A stretch of 64,000 nucleotides of DNA from Phycisphaeraceae bacterium (lineage in GTDB: Bacteria; Planctomycetota; Phycisphaerae; Phycisphaerales; UBA1924). A program made the translations under genes and the position numbers. Shown here in pieces: positions 40,996 through 49,529 of this stretch. The notes below the pieces were generated by a model. The model saw only the letters and a list, made by a program, of their open reading frames with translations. It ran no database searches and was not told where the DNA came from. The first letter of the stretch is position 1. Each line of letters begins with the position of its first letter. The stretch lies in NCBI GenBank assembly GCA_023898685.1, contig CP060234.1:124001-188000 (forward strand), given 5' to 3'.

Positions 40996-41754
40996 ATGTT
41001 GATGCAGGCCCTCGTCGTGTGCGGTGTGTTCGCCTCCGCCGGTTTCTTCCAGCCCGCTCGTCCCGGCACGCCCGATGAGAGCCGACGCCAGCCGGGCGGC
41101 CCGAACATGGCCGAGCGATTCGTCGATCGGCTGATGGCGCAGGACGCCAACGGCGACGGGAAGCTCTCGCGCGACGAGGTGCCCGAACGCGTGGCCGAGC
41201 GGCTCTTCGACGACGCCGACGCCGACAAGGACGGCTTCCTGACCCGCGAAGAACTTACGACGTTCATGGCGAACCGCCGCGGCCCGGCGGCGGGCGGGCC
41301 GCCGGAGGAGGACGACGCCGCGGGCCCTCCCCAGACGTTCGACGACAGCATGCACCGCGCCGGCCGCGCGTTCCGGACGCTGCGGCGCTCGCCGCTGGAC
41401 GAATCGAGCCGGGAGACCGATCTCAAGGCCCTGCAAGCGGTGGAGGTCGGGTTGCTCAGCGCCAAGACGCAGTTCGGCGAGGTCGAATGGTCGGAGAAGG
41501 CGAAGGCCGAGTTCGGCGAGGACAAGGACGCCTACGCCAAGGCGTTCCGGATGCACCTGCTGCGTGCCCTTTCTGAGGCGCTCGAGGCGGAGAAGGCCCT
41601 GGTGGAAGGCGACTCGGCCGCGGCGAAGACCCACCTGACCAAGCTCAACGAGCTCCGTGAGCAGAGCCACACGCTGTTCCAGACCGAGGAGGACGAGGAC
41701 GAGCGCCCCGCCCGCGGTGGCGGCATGCCGGCGCCGAAGGACGGCGATGATTGA
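40996..41754 (+). CDS. Secreted EF-hand protein
   Basis: 252 residues. A hydrophobic start (L-M-Q-A-L-V-V-C-G-V-F-A-S-A-G-F-F) suggests export. Two EF-hands follow: D-A-N-G-D-G-K-L-S-R-D-E at about 49-60 and D-A-D-K-D-G-F-L-T-R-E-E at about 75-86, with full calcium ligand sets. A helical, charged C-half (A-L-S-E-A-L-E-A-E-K-A-L) ends in an acidic tail. ATG 40996 follows AGGAGATCAGAC. A terminator stands 40 bp downstream. Confidence 0.82.
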   Translation: MLMQALVVCGVFASAGFFQPARPGTPDESRRQPGGPNMAERFVDRLMAQDANGDGKLSRDEVPERVAERLFDDADADKDGFLTREELTTFMANRRGPAAGGPPEEDDAAGPPQTFDDSMHRAGRAFRTLRRSPLDESSRETDLKALQAVEVGLLSAKTQFGEVEWSEKAKAEFGEDKDAYAKAFRMHLLRALSEALEAEKALVEGDSAAAKTHLTKLNELREQSHTLFQTEEDEDERPARGGGMPAPKDGDD

Positions 41755-41795
41755 ACTCCTGCGCGTCTGACAGACGGAGAGAACAGAAGTTCCGC

Positions 41796-41825
41796 GACCC
41801 GCCCGATGGGCGGGTCGTGCTTTTC
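41796..41825 (+). terminator. Rho-independent terminator of the EF-hand gene
   Basis: A GC-rich stem (GCGACCCGCCC / GGGCGGGTCGTGC with a GAT loop) followed by TTTTCTG. Clear plus-strand orientation. Confidence 0.85.
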
Positions 41826-41850
41826 TGCCGAGAGGCACTCTCGGCGGCGG

Positions 41851-41931
41851 CGCACCGAGATCCGCCCCCCGATCTCGGTGCGCCGGGCGTCGTTGCGAGA
41901 GGCAGCGAGAACCCAGAGCGGATCTCGCTGC
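41851..41931. repeat. Bipartite palindrome with CACCGAGATC arms
   Basis: CACCGAGATCC...GATCTCGGTG makes hairpin one, and GCAGCGAGAAC...GATCTCGCTGC makes hairpin two, joined by CCGGGCGTCGTTGCG. The copy at 44690-44775 shares this linker, so both belong to one family. Confidence 0.7.
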
Positions 41932-42018
41932 TTCGGTTCTTGACAGCGCCCGGCGCCGGCAACAATGGAGGGCACTCGCCGGCCCACCCCAACATTGACC
42001 GGCGGCGGAGATGAACCG

Positions 42019-42387
42019 ATGGCGACGACCACACCCGAGCATGATGCCAAGATCGCGGCGATGACGTTCTCGTCGGTCTACCCGCACTACGTGAACAAGG
42101 TCGAGAAGAAGGGGCGGACGAAGGCCGAACTGCACGAGGTCATCACCTGGCTGACCGGGTTCGACGAGGCGCAGATCCAGAAGCTCATCGACGAGAACGT
42201 GACCTTCGAGGCGTTCTTCGGGCGGGCCACGCTCAACCCCAACGCGCACCTGATCACGGGCGTGATCTGCGGCTACCGGATCGAGGAGATCGAGACCCCG
42301 CTCACACGGCAGGCGAGGTACCTCGACAAGCTCGTGGACGAGCTGGCGAAGGGGAAGAAGATGGAGAAGATCCTCCGGGGCGGGTAG
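42019..42387 (+). CDS. DUF2200 family protein
   Basis: 122 residues matching the DUF2200 pattern: F-S-S-V-Y-P-H-Y-V-N-K-V-E-K-K-G-R-T, V-I-T-W-L-T-G-F-D, and N-P-N-A-H-L-I-T-G-V-I-C-G-Y-R-I-E-E-I. Small, basic and cytoplasmic, with no known activity. ATG 42019 keeps the conserved region intact. Flanked on both sides by palindromes; 312 bp after it hold only two of these elements. Confidence 0.88.
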   Translation: MATTTPEHDAKIAAMTFSSVYPHYVNKVEKKGRTKAELHEVITWLTGFDEAQIQKLIDENVTFEAFFGRATLNPNAHLITGVICGYRIEEIETPLTRQARYLDKLVDELAKGKKMEKILRGG

Positions 42388-42494
42388 ACGCGGGTCGAGG
42401 GCGACCGGCCGATCGGTCGGCCGGGTGCCCTGGACGATTCCTCGTGAACCAGACGATGAACAGTCGACGAACGCCTTCATGGCAACAGTTGCAT

Positions 42495-42589
42495 GGGTGC
42501 CACTGCTCGCCGTCTTCGGCGCAGCAGTGCTTCTGGCGCTGTTCGTTGAGGAGCACGACGGCGCTGCTGCGCAGCGAGCCGTGGCACCC
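42495..42589. repeat. Bipartite palindrome with GGGTGCCAC/GTGGCACCC ends
   Basis: 95 bp. Outer arms GGGTGCCAC (42495-42503) and GTGGCACCC (42581-42589), with an inner hairpin CACTGCTCGCC..GGCGCAGCAGTG and a GCAGCG-rich second half. Same subfamily as 52568, 54152 and 62041. Confidence 0.8.
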
Positions 42590-42617
42590 CTGTCGTGAAG
42601 GCCTCGTGAGAAATCGT

Positions 42618-42697
42618 CCGTGGGGTCGCGCCGCTACTCCACCAACAAGAACGCCCGTTCCTGGAGAGACCGCGCGGCGCGGTGTCTCCACGGCGCC
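42618..42697. repeat. Palindrome CCGTGG..CCACGG with CGCGGCGCGG core
   Basis: 80 bp beginning CCGTGGGGTCGCGCCGCTACTCC and ending GGTGTCTCCACGGCGCC. It parallels 44807-44890 almost throughout. It touches the stop codon of the dockerin gene on the minus strand (42700). Confidence 0.75.
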
Positions 42698-42699
42698 CG

Positions 42700-43539
42700 T
42701 CACGGGCAGCCGGCGAGGAAGTTCTGGATGAACTCGTTGATGTCGGTGAGATCGAGCAGGCCGTCCCCGTTGAGGTCGCTCGGGTTGCAGGCGCCGGGGT
42801 TGGCGCCGGCCATGTGGGCGATGATATTGAGGCCGAAGGCGGCGTTGAAGTTCAGGGCGTCGTAGTCGGCGACGCCCGCGGTCGCGATCGAGTCAATGTC
42901 CGTCACGATGAGCATCTGCCCGGCGTCGGGTTCAAAGGCGCCGGCGGGCCAGTAGGCGACCGTGGGGTGTCCGGTGCTGGCCCGGCCGAGAATGGTGCCG
43001 TTGGTGATCTGGATCGCATGGCCGTCGAGCGTGCCCCAGAGGCCGAAGAAGGTCACCTGGTCGGGCGTGCCGAACGGCCCGTCGAACGGGAAGCCGGTGC
43101 CGGTCATCTGCTGGGTGCCGTTCGGGCCGGGCACGGTGGGCAGGCCGAGGCCGTCGGCGATGCTGTCGACGGCCACGGTGTCGTTGAAGAGGATGATGTC
43201 GCCGCCCGCGAGGAAGAAGTCCTGCACGGCGGAGACGGCGGCGGGGTCGGCGCTGAACCAGAAGGGGGAGATGAAGGCGTCGACCTTGCTGAGCGTGACG
43301 ACGTTGACGGTGTCGAGGTCGAGCGTGGCGATGTCGGTGGTGACGACGCCGCTCGGGCCGAAGTAGTCGGGGTTCTCGAGCGCGGCCCGGAAGTCGGTGA
43401 GGTACTCACCCGTGGCCCAGGAATAGCTGCCGGTGTTGAGGCTCGGGCCCGGGCCCGCGATGACGTAGACCTGGGCGGCCGCCGGTGCGGCGGAAAGCAG
43501 AGCCGCGACGCCCGCGGCGCGGAACGTGTTGCTGGGCAT
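42700..43539 (-). CDS. Secreted protein with GC-type dockerin
   Basis: 279 residues. A signal peptide (A-A-G-V-A-A-L-L-S-A-A-P-A-A-A-Q) precedes a domain of about 210 residues, with V-Y-V-I-A-G-P-G-P-S-L at the start and D-F-F-L-A-G-G-D-I-I-L-F-N-D in the middle, resembling glutamine-amidotransferase-like (ThuA-type) folds, but this is not certain. The C-terminal module is C-N-P-S-D-L-N-G-D-G-L-L-D-L-T-D-I ... L-A-G-C-P. ATG 43539; the 17 extra residues of the longer frame are unlikely. A decayed relative lies at 39796-40023. Confidence 0.78.
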   Translation of the reverse strand: MPSNTFRAAGVAALLSAAPAAAQVYVIAGPGPSLNTGSYSWATGEYLTDFRAALENPDYFGPSGVVTTDIATLDLDTVNVVTLSKVDAFISPFWFSADPAAVSAVQDFFLAGGDIILFNDTVAVDSIADGLGLPTVPGPNGTQQMTGTGFPFDGPFGTPDQVTFFGLWGTLDGHAIQITNGTILGRASTGHPTVAYWPAGAFEPDAGQMLIVTDIDSIATAGVADYDALNFNAAFGLNIIAHMAGANPGACNPSDLNGDGLLDLTDINEFIQNFLAGCP

Positions 43540-43680
43540 GGGCTGTGTCTCCCCCGGTGCGTGTGCCGCGATCTGTGGCGTCGCGGTCACCCCTTATACC
43601 CGAGGACTTGGAGGAGACCAAGGGGGAATTGGGGTTTCCGGCGGCGGGGTCGAAGGACAGCGGGTTCAGGTGAGGGAAGG

Positions 43681-43788
43681 TCCCACGACCCGTCCGCGGG
43701 TCGTGCTGGGAGGACTTCGTGAAAGCACCACCCGCAAGGCCCGTTGGCGGCACCGTCAGGGCTCAGCCCATTTGGGCCGGGGCGCCCG
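43681..43788. repeat. 108-bp dispersed repeat overlapping the 3' end of the GNAT gene
   Basis: Starts with hairpin CACGACCCG-TCCG-CGGGTCGTG, continues GGAGGACTTCGTGAAAGCACC and ends TTTGGGCCGGGGCGCCCGG. A closely related copy stands at 45046-45148. The last 26 bases encode the C-terminus of the GNAT protein on the minus strand. Confidence 0.8.
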
Positions 43789-44572
43789 GCACTCGCACGA
43801 GCAGCGCCATGTGCCCGTGCGTGCGGAAACCGATGCGCGTGTACACGGGCGCGCCCATCTCCGACGCCTGCAGCAACCCCGTGGTGTAGCCGAGGTCCCA
43901 GGCGGATCGCAGCGGCTCGGCCGTGAGATGGGCGCCCAGCCCCTTGCCGCGGTGCTCGGGGAGGGTGGCGACGCCGTAGATGCCGGCGAAGCCGTCGTGC
44001 AGGAAGACCAGCGAGGTCGCGACCATGCGCCCGTCGTGCTCGGCGGCGTAGTAGCGGGCGGCGCCGGGGGCCCTGGCGGCGGCGCGGTCGACGCCGAGCA
44101 GCGCGCCGACGGCGAGGGGGAGGCCGTACCCGTCGGACACCGCGTGCGCCCAGGCGTCCGCCTCGTCGGGCGTGACCTCGCGGCAGGTGTAGCCGTCGGC
44201 GAGAGCGGTCGGTGCGAGCGTGTCCGGGGTGACGGACATGAGCGGCATCGATTCGGCCGGGGTGAAGCTGAGGTCCGTCGCCGCCGCGATCTGATCGGGT
44301 GTGCCGTCGTTGAGGAAGGCGATCGCGGACGGAAAGTCGCCCTCTCGGAGTGGGGCGGCGTCGCGGGCGATGTCGGCGGGGGTCGCGGCCCGGGAGAACA
44401 GCGCGAGATTGCCCAGGGGGTGCGGCTCGCGCGTGATGTAGCAGAGGCTGGCGGGGGTGTTCACCGCGTCATCCGGGGCGAGGACCGTGCGGAAGAAATG
44501 TTCGAGGTGATCGGCGATCGCGTCCATCGCGGCGGGCTCGGAGGCGGGGAGGGTTCTGGGCTCGGATGTCAT
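43763..44572 (-). CDS. GNAT-family N-acetyltransferase
   Basis: 269 residues. The acetyl-CoA-binding motif I-Y-G-V-A-T-L-P-E-H-R-G-K-G-L-G-A-H-L-T lies at about 205-224, and the second half (Y-T-T-G-L-L-Q-A-S ... R-I-G-F-R-T) completes a GNAT domain. The N-terminal 130 residues are a second, degenerate domain. Substrate unknown. ATG 44572 (M-T-S-E-P-R-T) is selected; the open frame to 45013 is a translation of palindromes. The last eight codons (P-G-A-P-A-Q-M-G) and the stop lie inside a dispersed repeat. Confidence 0.85.
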   Translation of the reverse strand: MTSEPRTLPASEPAAMDAIADHLEHFFRTVLAPDDAVNTPASLCYITREPHPLGNLALFSRAATPADIARDAAPLREGDFPSAIAFLNDGTPDQIAAATDLSFTPAESMPLMSVTPDTLAPTALADGYTCREVTPDEADAWAHAVSDGYGLPLAVGALLGVDRAAARAPGAARYYAAEHDGRMVATSLVFLHDGFAGIYGVATLPEHRGKGLGAHLTAEPLRSAWDLGYTTGLLQASEMGAPVYTRIGFRTHGHMALLVRVPGAPAQMG

Positions 44573-44689
44573 GCGGTGCTCCGGGAGGCGGATGTGCCAG
44601 GCGTGGAGGATAGCGGGGAGCGTGCGGGGCATGTGCGACGCCGGTGCCGGGGAGGTCTCCCCTGCAACCGCCCTGAAGAAGAGGTCGGC

Positions 44690-44775
44690 GTGCCACCGAG
44701 ATCGGTCTGCCGATCTCGGTGCTCCGGGGTCGTTGCGGGGAGCACCGAGATCCCGGGGCGGATCTCGGTGGCACG
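44690..44775. repeat. Bipartite palindrome GTGCCACCGAGATC..GATCTCGGTGGCAC
   Basis: 86 bp. The perfect outer arms are 14 bases. Inside are two CACCGAGATC/GATCTCGGTG hairpins joined by CCGGGGTCGTTGCG. Relative of 41851-41931. Confidence 0.82.
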
Positions 44776-44806
44776 GAGTCTTGGTGCCACCTCGCCGGGG
44801 GTGCGG

Positions 44807-44890
44807 GGTGCCGTGGAGTCGCGCAGCTACTCCACGATCAAGGGCGTCCGTTCGTGGAGAAACCGCGAGGCGCGGTGTCTCCACGGCACC
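44807..44890. repeat. Palindrome GGTGCCGTGGAG..CTCCACGGCACC
   Basis: 84 bp. Outer arms GGTGCCGTGGAG and CTCCACGGCACC, with inner hairpins GTGGAGTCGCGCAGCTACTCCAC and ACCGCGAGGCGCGGT. Relative of 42618-42697 and 15999-16030. Confidence 0.82.
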
Positions 44891-45045
44891 TGGCACGCCC
44901 GACACGGGCGTGGCACACTGGGTGGGTGCCACGGACCCGCCCGGAGGGCGCGTCGTGCTCTGCCGGGGGTTGGGGAGAGACCGGGGGGGACACGGCTCGG
45001 CGAGCCGTGCCACCGGTGTGGGTGATTCGGGGCGGCCGGGACGGC

Positions 45046-45148
45046 GGCACGACCCGTCCGCGGGTCGTGCCCGGAGGACTTCGAGAAAGCACCACCCGCA
45101 AAGCCGGGTGGTGGTGCCGTCAGGGGTCAGCCGGTTTGGGTCGGGGCA
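45046..45148. repeat. Second copy of the 43681 repeat
   Basis: Hairpin CACGACCCG-TCCG-CGGGTCGTG, then GGAGGACTTCGAGAAAGCACC, ending GGTTTGGGTCGGGGCACCCGG. On the minus strand it still encodes P-G-A-P-T-Q-T-G-stop, matching the end of the GNAT protein, but no gene runs into it. Confidence 0.8.
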
Positions 45149-45204
45149 CCCGGCGGCGGTCCAATCCCCACCCCAGTCGTTGAACTGGGGCGGGAATGTG
45201 TGAA

Positions 45205-45726
45205 CTAGATGTCGTCGATGTCGCTGAAGCCAATCCCCTTGTCGGGATCGTCACTCATCGGACGATCCGTCCGCGGGAGCAGGCCGGACTTTCTGCGCTC
45301 GATAATCGCCGCGCAGAGCAACGACCGCGAGACGGTGTGACCGAATTCGCGGAGCAGCGCCCCTTCGATCCGATCAAGGGTATCGAGATCAAAAGCGAAG
45401 TTGTCGGAGGCGACGCCGCCCTCACGGTAGACGGTGTCGATCAAAGCCCACTCCTCGACCGAGAGCAGGTCATTGACCGACGGGGAGGGGAGGTGGCGGC
45501 CATCGAAGCGCTCCCACCGTCCCTTTTTGCGCAAGGTCACCATGTAGTGCAGCACCTCCTCAGGGGAGTCGGTGCGGCCAGTACCCTCGTTCCACGTGGC
45601 CGTGAAATCGGAATGAAAACCCGGCCGCTTGCGAAACTGATCAGTAGGCACGCGATGATGCCGATAGAGGGTACGAAGAAACAAATCTTCTTCACGAGAC
45701 AGTTGCAGTCTTCGGCGTTTTGCCAT
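45205..45726 (-). CDS. Unknown partner protein of the XRE-ImmA gene
   Basis: 173 residues, not recognised. Basic N-terminus (A-K-R-R-R-L-Q-L-S-R-E-E), then a winged-helix-like helical region (L-F-L-R-T-L-Y-R-H-H-R-V-P; L-L-S-V-E-E-W-A-L-I-D), and a very acidic C-terminal tail (D-D-P-D-K-G-I-G-F-S-D-I-D-D-I). ATG 45726 follows ACGGAG by 8 bases. Codon use is less GC-rich than the surroundings. It follows the ImmA/IrrE gene on the same strand by 104 bp holding two hairpins. The acidic tail could mimic DNA or mediate binding to a basic partner (inference). Confidence 0.65.
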   Translation of the reverse strand: MAKRRRLQLSREEDLFLRTLYRHHRVPTDQFRKRPGFHSDFTATWNEGTGRTDSPEEVLHYMVTLRKKGRWERFDGRHLPSPSVNDLLSVEEWALIDTVYREGGVASDNFAFDLDTLDRIEGALLREFGHTVSRSLLCAAIIERRKSGLLPRTDRPMSDDPDKGIGFSDIDDI

Positions 45727-45738
45727 AGTGTTTACTCC

Positions 45739-45804
45739 GTGGGAGGAGTAGCAGTCCTCCCGAGAACCAATGCGATACAGCGGGGGTGCAGGAAACTGCA
45801 CCCC
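45739..45804 (-). promoter_or_regulatory. Two hairpins between the accessory genes
   Basis: Perfect stems GGGAGGA-GTAGCAG-TCCTCCC (45739-45759 region) and GGGGTGCAG-GAAA-CTGCACCCC (45783-45804). They lie between the ImmA/IrrE stop and the partner's ribosome-binding site. They could attenuate, stabilise or process the transcript. No T-run follows on the minus strand. Confidence 0.5.
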
Positions 45805-45830
45805 TTGCCATACTCGACCTGTCTTGCGGT

Positions 45831-46958
45831 TTAGCGAACGAGCCGCAACTCGTAACGTTCGTTGTGGTTCACCTCGCTTTCGGGGGCAAGAGGCTTTTCG
45901 TCAGCTCCTATTGCCGCGGAAAGCCTGTCACGCAGCGCCGACATAGGCACGCCGCAGGTTTCCGCTAACTTCCTCCAATTCCAGCCTCGCACATTCCTTG
46001 CTATATCCAGCAAGTACTCGAACCGACGGGGTCGATCTGCCCATACATGGCCCGGCTCCCGGTGTCGCCAGCCTCGTTTCGAAAACTCAATCCACAGTCT
46101 CTTTGACTCATGCCCGTTTATCAGGCCAAGTTGCGAGCCACGGAATACCAGCACAGCTAGAGAAACACCAAACGTCTGCTTGAACTGGAGCAGACGCACC
46201 ATGGACTTCCCGAGAAATGCGTCACGCACAGCATCATCTGTAATCAAAAACTGAGAAGCTGCTTCCATTGCCCGGTCATGACGGGCTCTGCCGTCCGGAC
46301 CACTCGCTTCGTCACAATCGCCGAGCAACAAGTGAAACATCTCGTGTGCCGCGTCGAACCGAAGACGGTCATTGGGCATGGCGACGTTGAGAACCACAAC
46401 ACGCTGATCGCCCCACCAAGCAGACAATCCGTCGATATTTTCATGCGCAGCGAGTTCAATACTTCTCACTTGAAGAGCATCAAGAACTTCGAAGACTGAC
46501 GCAACCGGCTGCCGCGATGCGAGCCCGAGTTGAACACGAATCTTCCTTGCCGCTTCCTGTGGCGACGCGTTGGGATCCAAGAGTCTCGGAGGCGCCGACG
46601 ACGCAGTGACCATGCCCATTGCCGCCTCGAGTCGCCCAAACGCCTCAAGCCAAACGGTCGCTGACGCTTCGAAGGCAGCCAGATCAGCGACCTTCACCCT
46701 CGATGCGATATGCCGATACTGAACACCAGACAGGGCGGGCGTCGAGCTCAGAAACCAATCCAATGATCGGCGATACAACTCGCTCAGCGCCGTCAAGGTC
46801 TCGATCGACGGCGTAGACGCTGCACGCTCATACGCAGACACGGTCGCGTGCGAAACGGACGCTCCATATGTCTCAAGCAGACTCGCCACGCGGCGCGTCG
46901 ACATGCCCGTGGCGCGGCGCGCCGTCTTGAGCTTCGAAGCCACCAAGTCGGCATCCAT
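45831..46958 (-). CDS. XRE-family HTH / ImmA-IrrE metallopeptidase fusion
   Basis: 375 residues from ATG 46958. The N-terminal XRE helix-turn-helix (about 5-65) includes T-R-R-V-A-S-L-L-E and S-H-A-T-V-S-A-Y-E-R. The IrrE/ImmA domain has H205-E206-x-x-H209 in D-A-A-H-E-M-F-H-L-L-L. A C-terminal helical region is unassigned. Such proteins are repressor-cleaving or self-controlling regulators in ICEs, phages and stress responses. An ATG three codons upstream (46967) overlaps a perfect TATAAT, so transcription probably begins at 46958 (leaderless). Base composition is lower in GC than neighbours, a sign of transfer. The next gene on the same strand is its likely partner. Confidence 0.85.
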   Translation of the reverse strand: MDADLVASKLKTARRATGMSTRRVASLLETYGASVSHATVSAYERAASTPSIETLTALSELYRRSLDWFLSSTPALSGVQYRHIASRVKVADLAAFEASATVWLEAFGRLEAAMGMVTASSAPPRLLDPNASPQEAARKIRVQLGLASRQPVASVFEVLDALQVRSIELAAHENIDGLSAWWGDQRVVVLNVAMPNDRLRFDAAHEMFHLLLGDCDEASGPDGRARHDRAMEAASQFLITDDAVRDAFLGKSMVRLLQFKQTFGVSLAVLVFRGSQLGLINGHESKRLWIEFSKRGWRHREPGHVWADRPRRFEYLLDIARNVRGWNWRKLAETCGVPMSALRDRLSAAIGADEKPLAPESEVNHNERYELRLVR

Positions 46959-46965
46959 TCGGGCC

Positions 46966-46993
46966 ATTATACCCGATCATTTTCCACTGTGCA
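46966..46993 (-). promoter_or_regulatory. Sigma-70-type promoter giving a leaderless mRNA
   Basis: -10 TATAAT (46971-46966), -35 TGCACA (46993-46988), spacer 16. Seven bases after TATAAT comes ATG 46958, the expected transcription start, so the message would have no 5' leader. Confidence 0.65.
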
Positions 46994-47015
46994 CGGCAGG
47001 AAGCATGCGGTTTCC

Positions 47016-47048
47016 AAAAATCAGCACCCACCTGTTATGGTGGGTGCT
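47016..47048 (-). terminator. Terminator of groEL
   Basis: On the minus strand a 10-bp perfect stem AGCACCCACC / GGTGGGTGCT (loop of six) is followed by GATTTTTGG. It stands directly after the groEL stop and insulates it from the accessory pair downstream. Confidence 0.9.
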
Positions 47049-47054
47049 GACGGA

Positions 47055-48688
<1,634 letters not shown>

Positions 48689-48706
48689 TGGGAATCTCCG
48701 TTTCTC

Positions 48707-48777
48707 GGTGGCCCGGCTCGCCGAGCCGGGTGTTCTTGTTCAGTTCCGGCGAACCCGGCTCGGCGAGCCGGGCCACC
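48707..48777. repeat. Perfect 24-bp inverted repeat in the groEL leader
   Basis: Arms of 24 bases (48707-48730 and 48754-48777, beginning GGTGGCCCGGCTCGCC) around a 23-base loop. Each arm is itself palindromic (CCGGCTCGCCGAGCCGG). It lies 18 bp upstream of the groEL ATG. Confidence 0.92.
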
Positions 48778-48783
48778 CCGATA

Positions 48784-49002
48784 TCACTTGCCGACCCGGA
48801 TGTAGGCCACCCGGTCGGCGTCGATGATGAAAATGGACTGGCCGTCCGTGAGCTTGATCAGCCCGTCCGCTTCCTCGGGGACGAGCATGGCGTTGGTGAC
48901 GGCGAGCGTGTTGTGCTCGCCCAGGACGTGCTGGAAGACGAAGGTCGCGGTGCGCTGGCCTTTGAGCTCGGCGAGGGCTGTGCGGAGTTCTTGTGGAGTC
49001 AT
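48784..49002 (-). CDS. Small protein encoded between groES and groEL
   Basis: 72 residues, family not recognised. L-R-T-A-L-A-E-L-K-G near the start, F-V-F-Q-H-V-L-G-E-H-N-T-L-A-V in the middle, and a beta-strand-like end I-F-I-I-D-A-D-R-V-A-Y-I-R-V. Looks like a compact soluble domain. No ribosome-binding site: the ATG at 49002 is directly preceded by a heptamer repeat unit. Position inside the groE operon suggests co-expression with chaperonins, possibly under heat control (inference). Confidence 0.6.
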   Translation of the reverse strand: MTPQELRTALAELKGQRTATFVFQHVLGEHNTLAVTNAMLVPEEADGLIKLTDGQSIFIIDADRVAYIRVGK

Positions 49003-49004
49003 AA

Positions 49005-49088
49005 CAGGCACCCGGGACCGGGCACCAGGCACCGGGGAGAGGCACACACTTCTGGGCTGGTGCCTGATCCCTGGTCCCTGGTGCCTGC
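49005..49088. repeat. Heptamer inverted array D (GGTGCCT/GGTCCCT units)
   Basis: Left arm AGGCACC CGGGACC GGGCACC AGGCACC; right arm TGGTGCC TGATCCC TGGTCCC TGGTGCC. The arms are complementary with few mismatches. It fills the space between the groES stop and the small gene's ATG. Confidence 0.85.
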
Positions 49089-49093
49089 TCTTC

Positions 49094-49408
49094 TTAGTCA
49101 ATCACCGCGAGAACATCGTCCTCGGACATGATGAGCAGCTCGTCGTCGCCCAGCTTGACCTCGGTGCCGGCGTAGCTCGAGAAGATGATCTTGTCGCCCT
49201 GCTTGACGGTCAGGGGCGTGCGCTGGCCCGTCTCGGTGTTGAGCTTGCCGTCGCCCACGGCCTCGATGGTGCCGGTCTTGGGACGCTCCTTGCTCGACTC
49301 GGGGAGGTAGATGCCGGAGTCGGTCATCGTCTCGGCCTCGTCGCGGCGGACGATGATCTTGTCGTGGAGGGGGCGGATGTTGATCTTCGATTTGGTTGCG
49401 GTCGCCAT
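49094..49408 (-). CDS. groES: Co-chaperonin GroES
   Basis: 104 residues. The GroES roof and mobile loop are recognisable: I-R-P-L-H-D-K-I-I-V-R-R near 11, the mobile loop E-T-M-T-D-S-G-I-Y-L-P, then G-D-K-I-I-F-S-S-Y-A-G-T-E-V, and D-D-E-L-L-I-M-S-E-D-D-V at the end. It caps the GroEL ring. An AGGGAGA motif precedes ATG 49408. I saw no CIRCE (HrcA) operator in the 121 bp upstream. Normal length for the family. Confidence 0.96.
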   Translation of the reverse strand: MATATKSKINIRPLHDKIIVRRDEAETMTDSGIYLPESSKERPKTGTIEAVGDGKLNTETGQRTPLTVKQGDKIIFSSYAGTEVKLGDDELLIMSEDDVLAVID

Positions 49409-49494
49409 CTTTCGAATCTCCCTTGGGGTTGGTTGCGTGTCTTCGAAACCGGATCGGAATTTGGCCCGTCGCTGACGCTCGGGGCTCGGGGAAC

Positions 49495-49514
49495 ACCCGG
49501 GCTTGCGCCCGGGT
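49495..49514 (-). terminator. Hairpin after the receiver gene
   Basis: A perfect 8-bp stem ACCCGGGC / GCCCGGGT with a TTGC loop (read in plus orientation). It lies between the receiver gene and groES. The T-run is weak, so termination may be partial and read-through into groES is possible. Confidence 0.45.
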
Positions 49515-49529
49515 CTCGTTCATGCGTGG

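Larger units (their letters stand above)
44573..45204. other. 632-bp intergenic cluster of palindromes
   Basis: No gene is supported. The interval holds at least four palindromic elements in a row (44690-44775, 44807-44890, about 44991-45014 with CACGGCTCGGCGAGCCGTG, and 45046-45148). It lies between the GNAT gene and the accessory pair and looks like an accumulation site for small elements. Confidence 0.75.

Noticed and set aside
44573..45013. N-terminal 147-residue extension of the GNAT enzyme
   Set aside because: The open frame is a translation of palindromes; ATG 44572 gives a normal protein.
49409..49529. CIRCE/HrcA operator upstream of groES
   Set aside because: No TTAGCACTC-N9-GAGTGCTAA or close relative; the only hairpin is GC-rich and unlike CIRCE.
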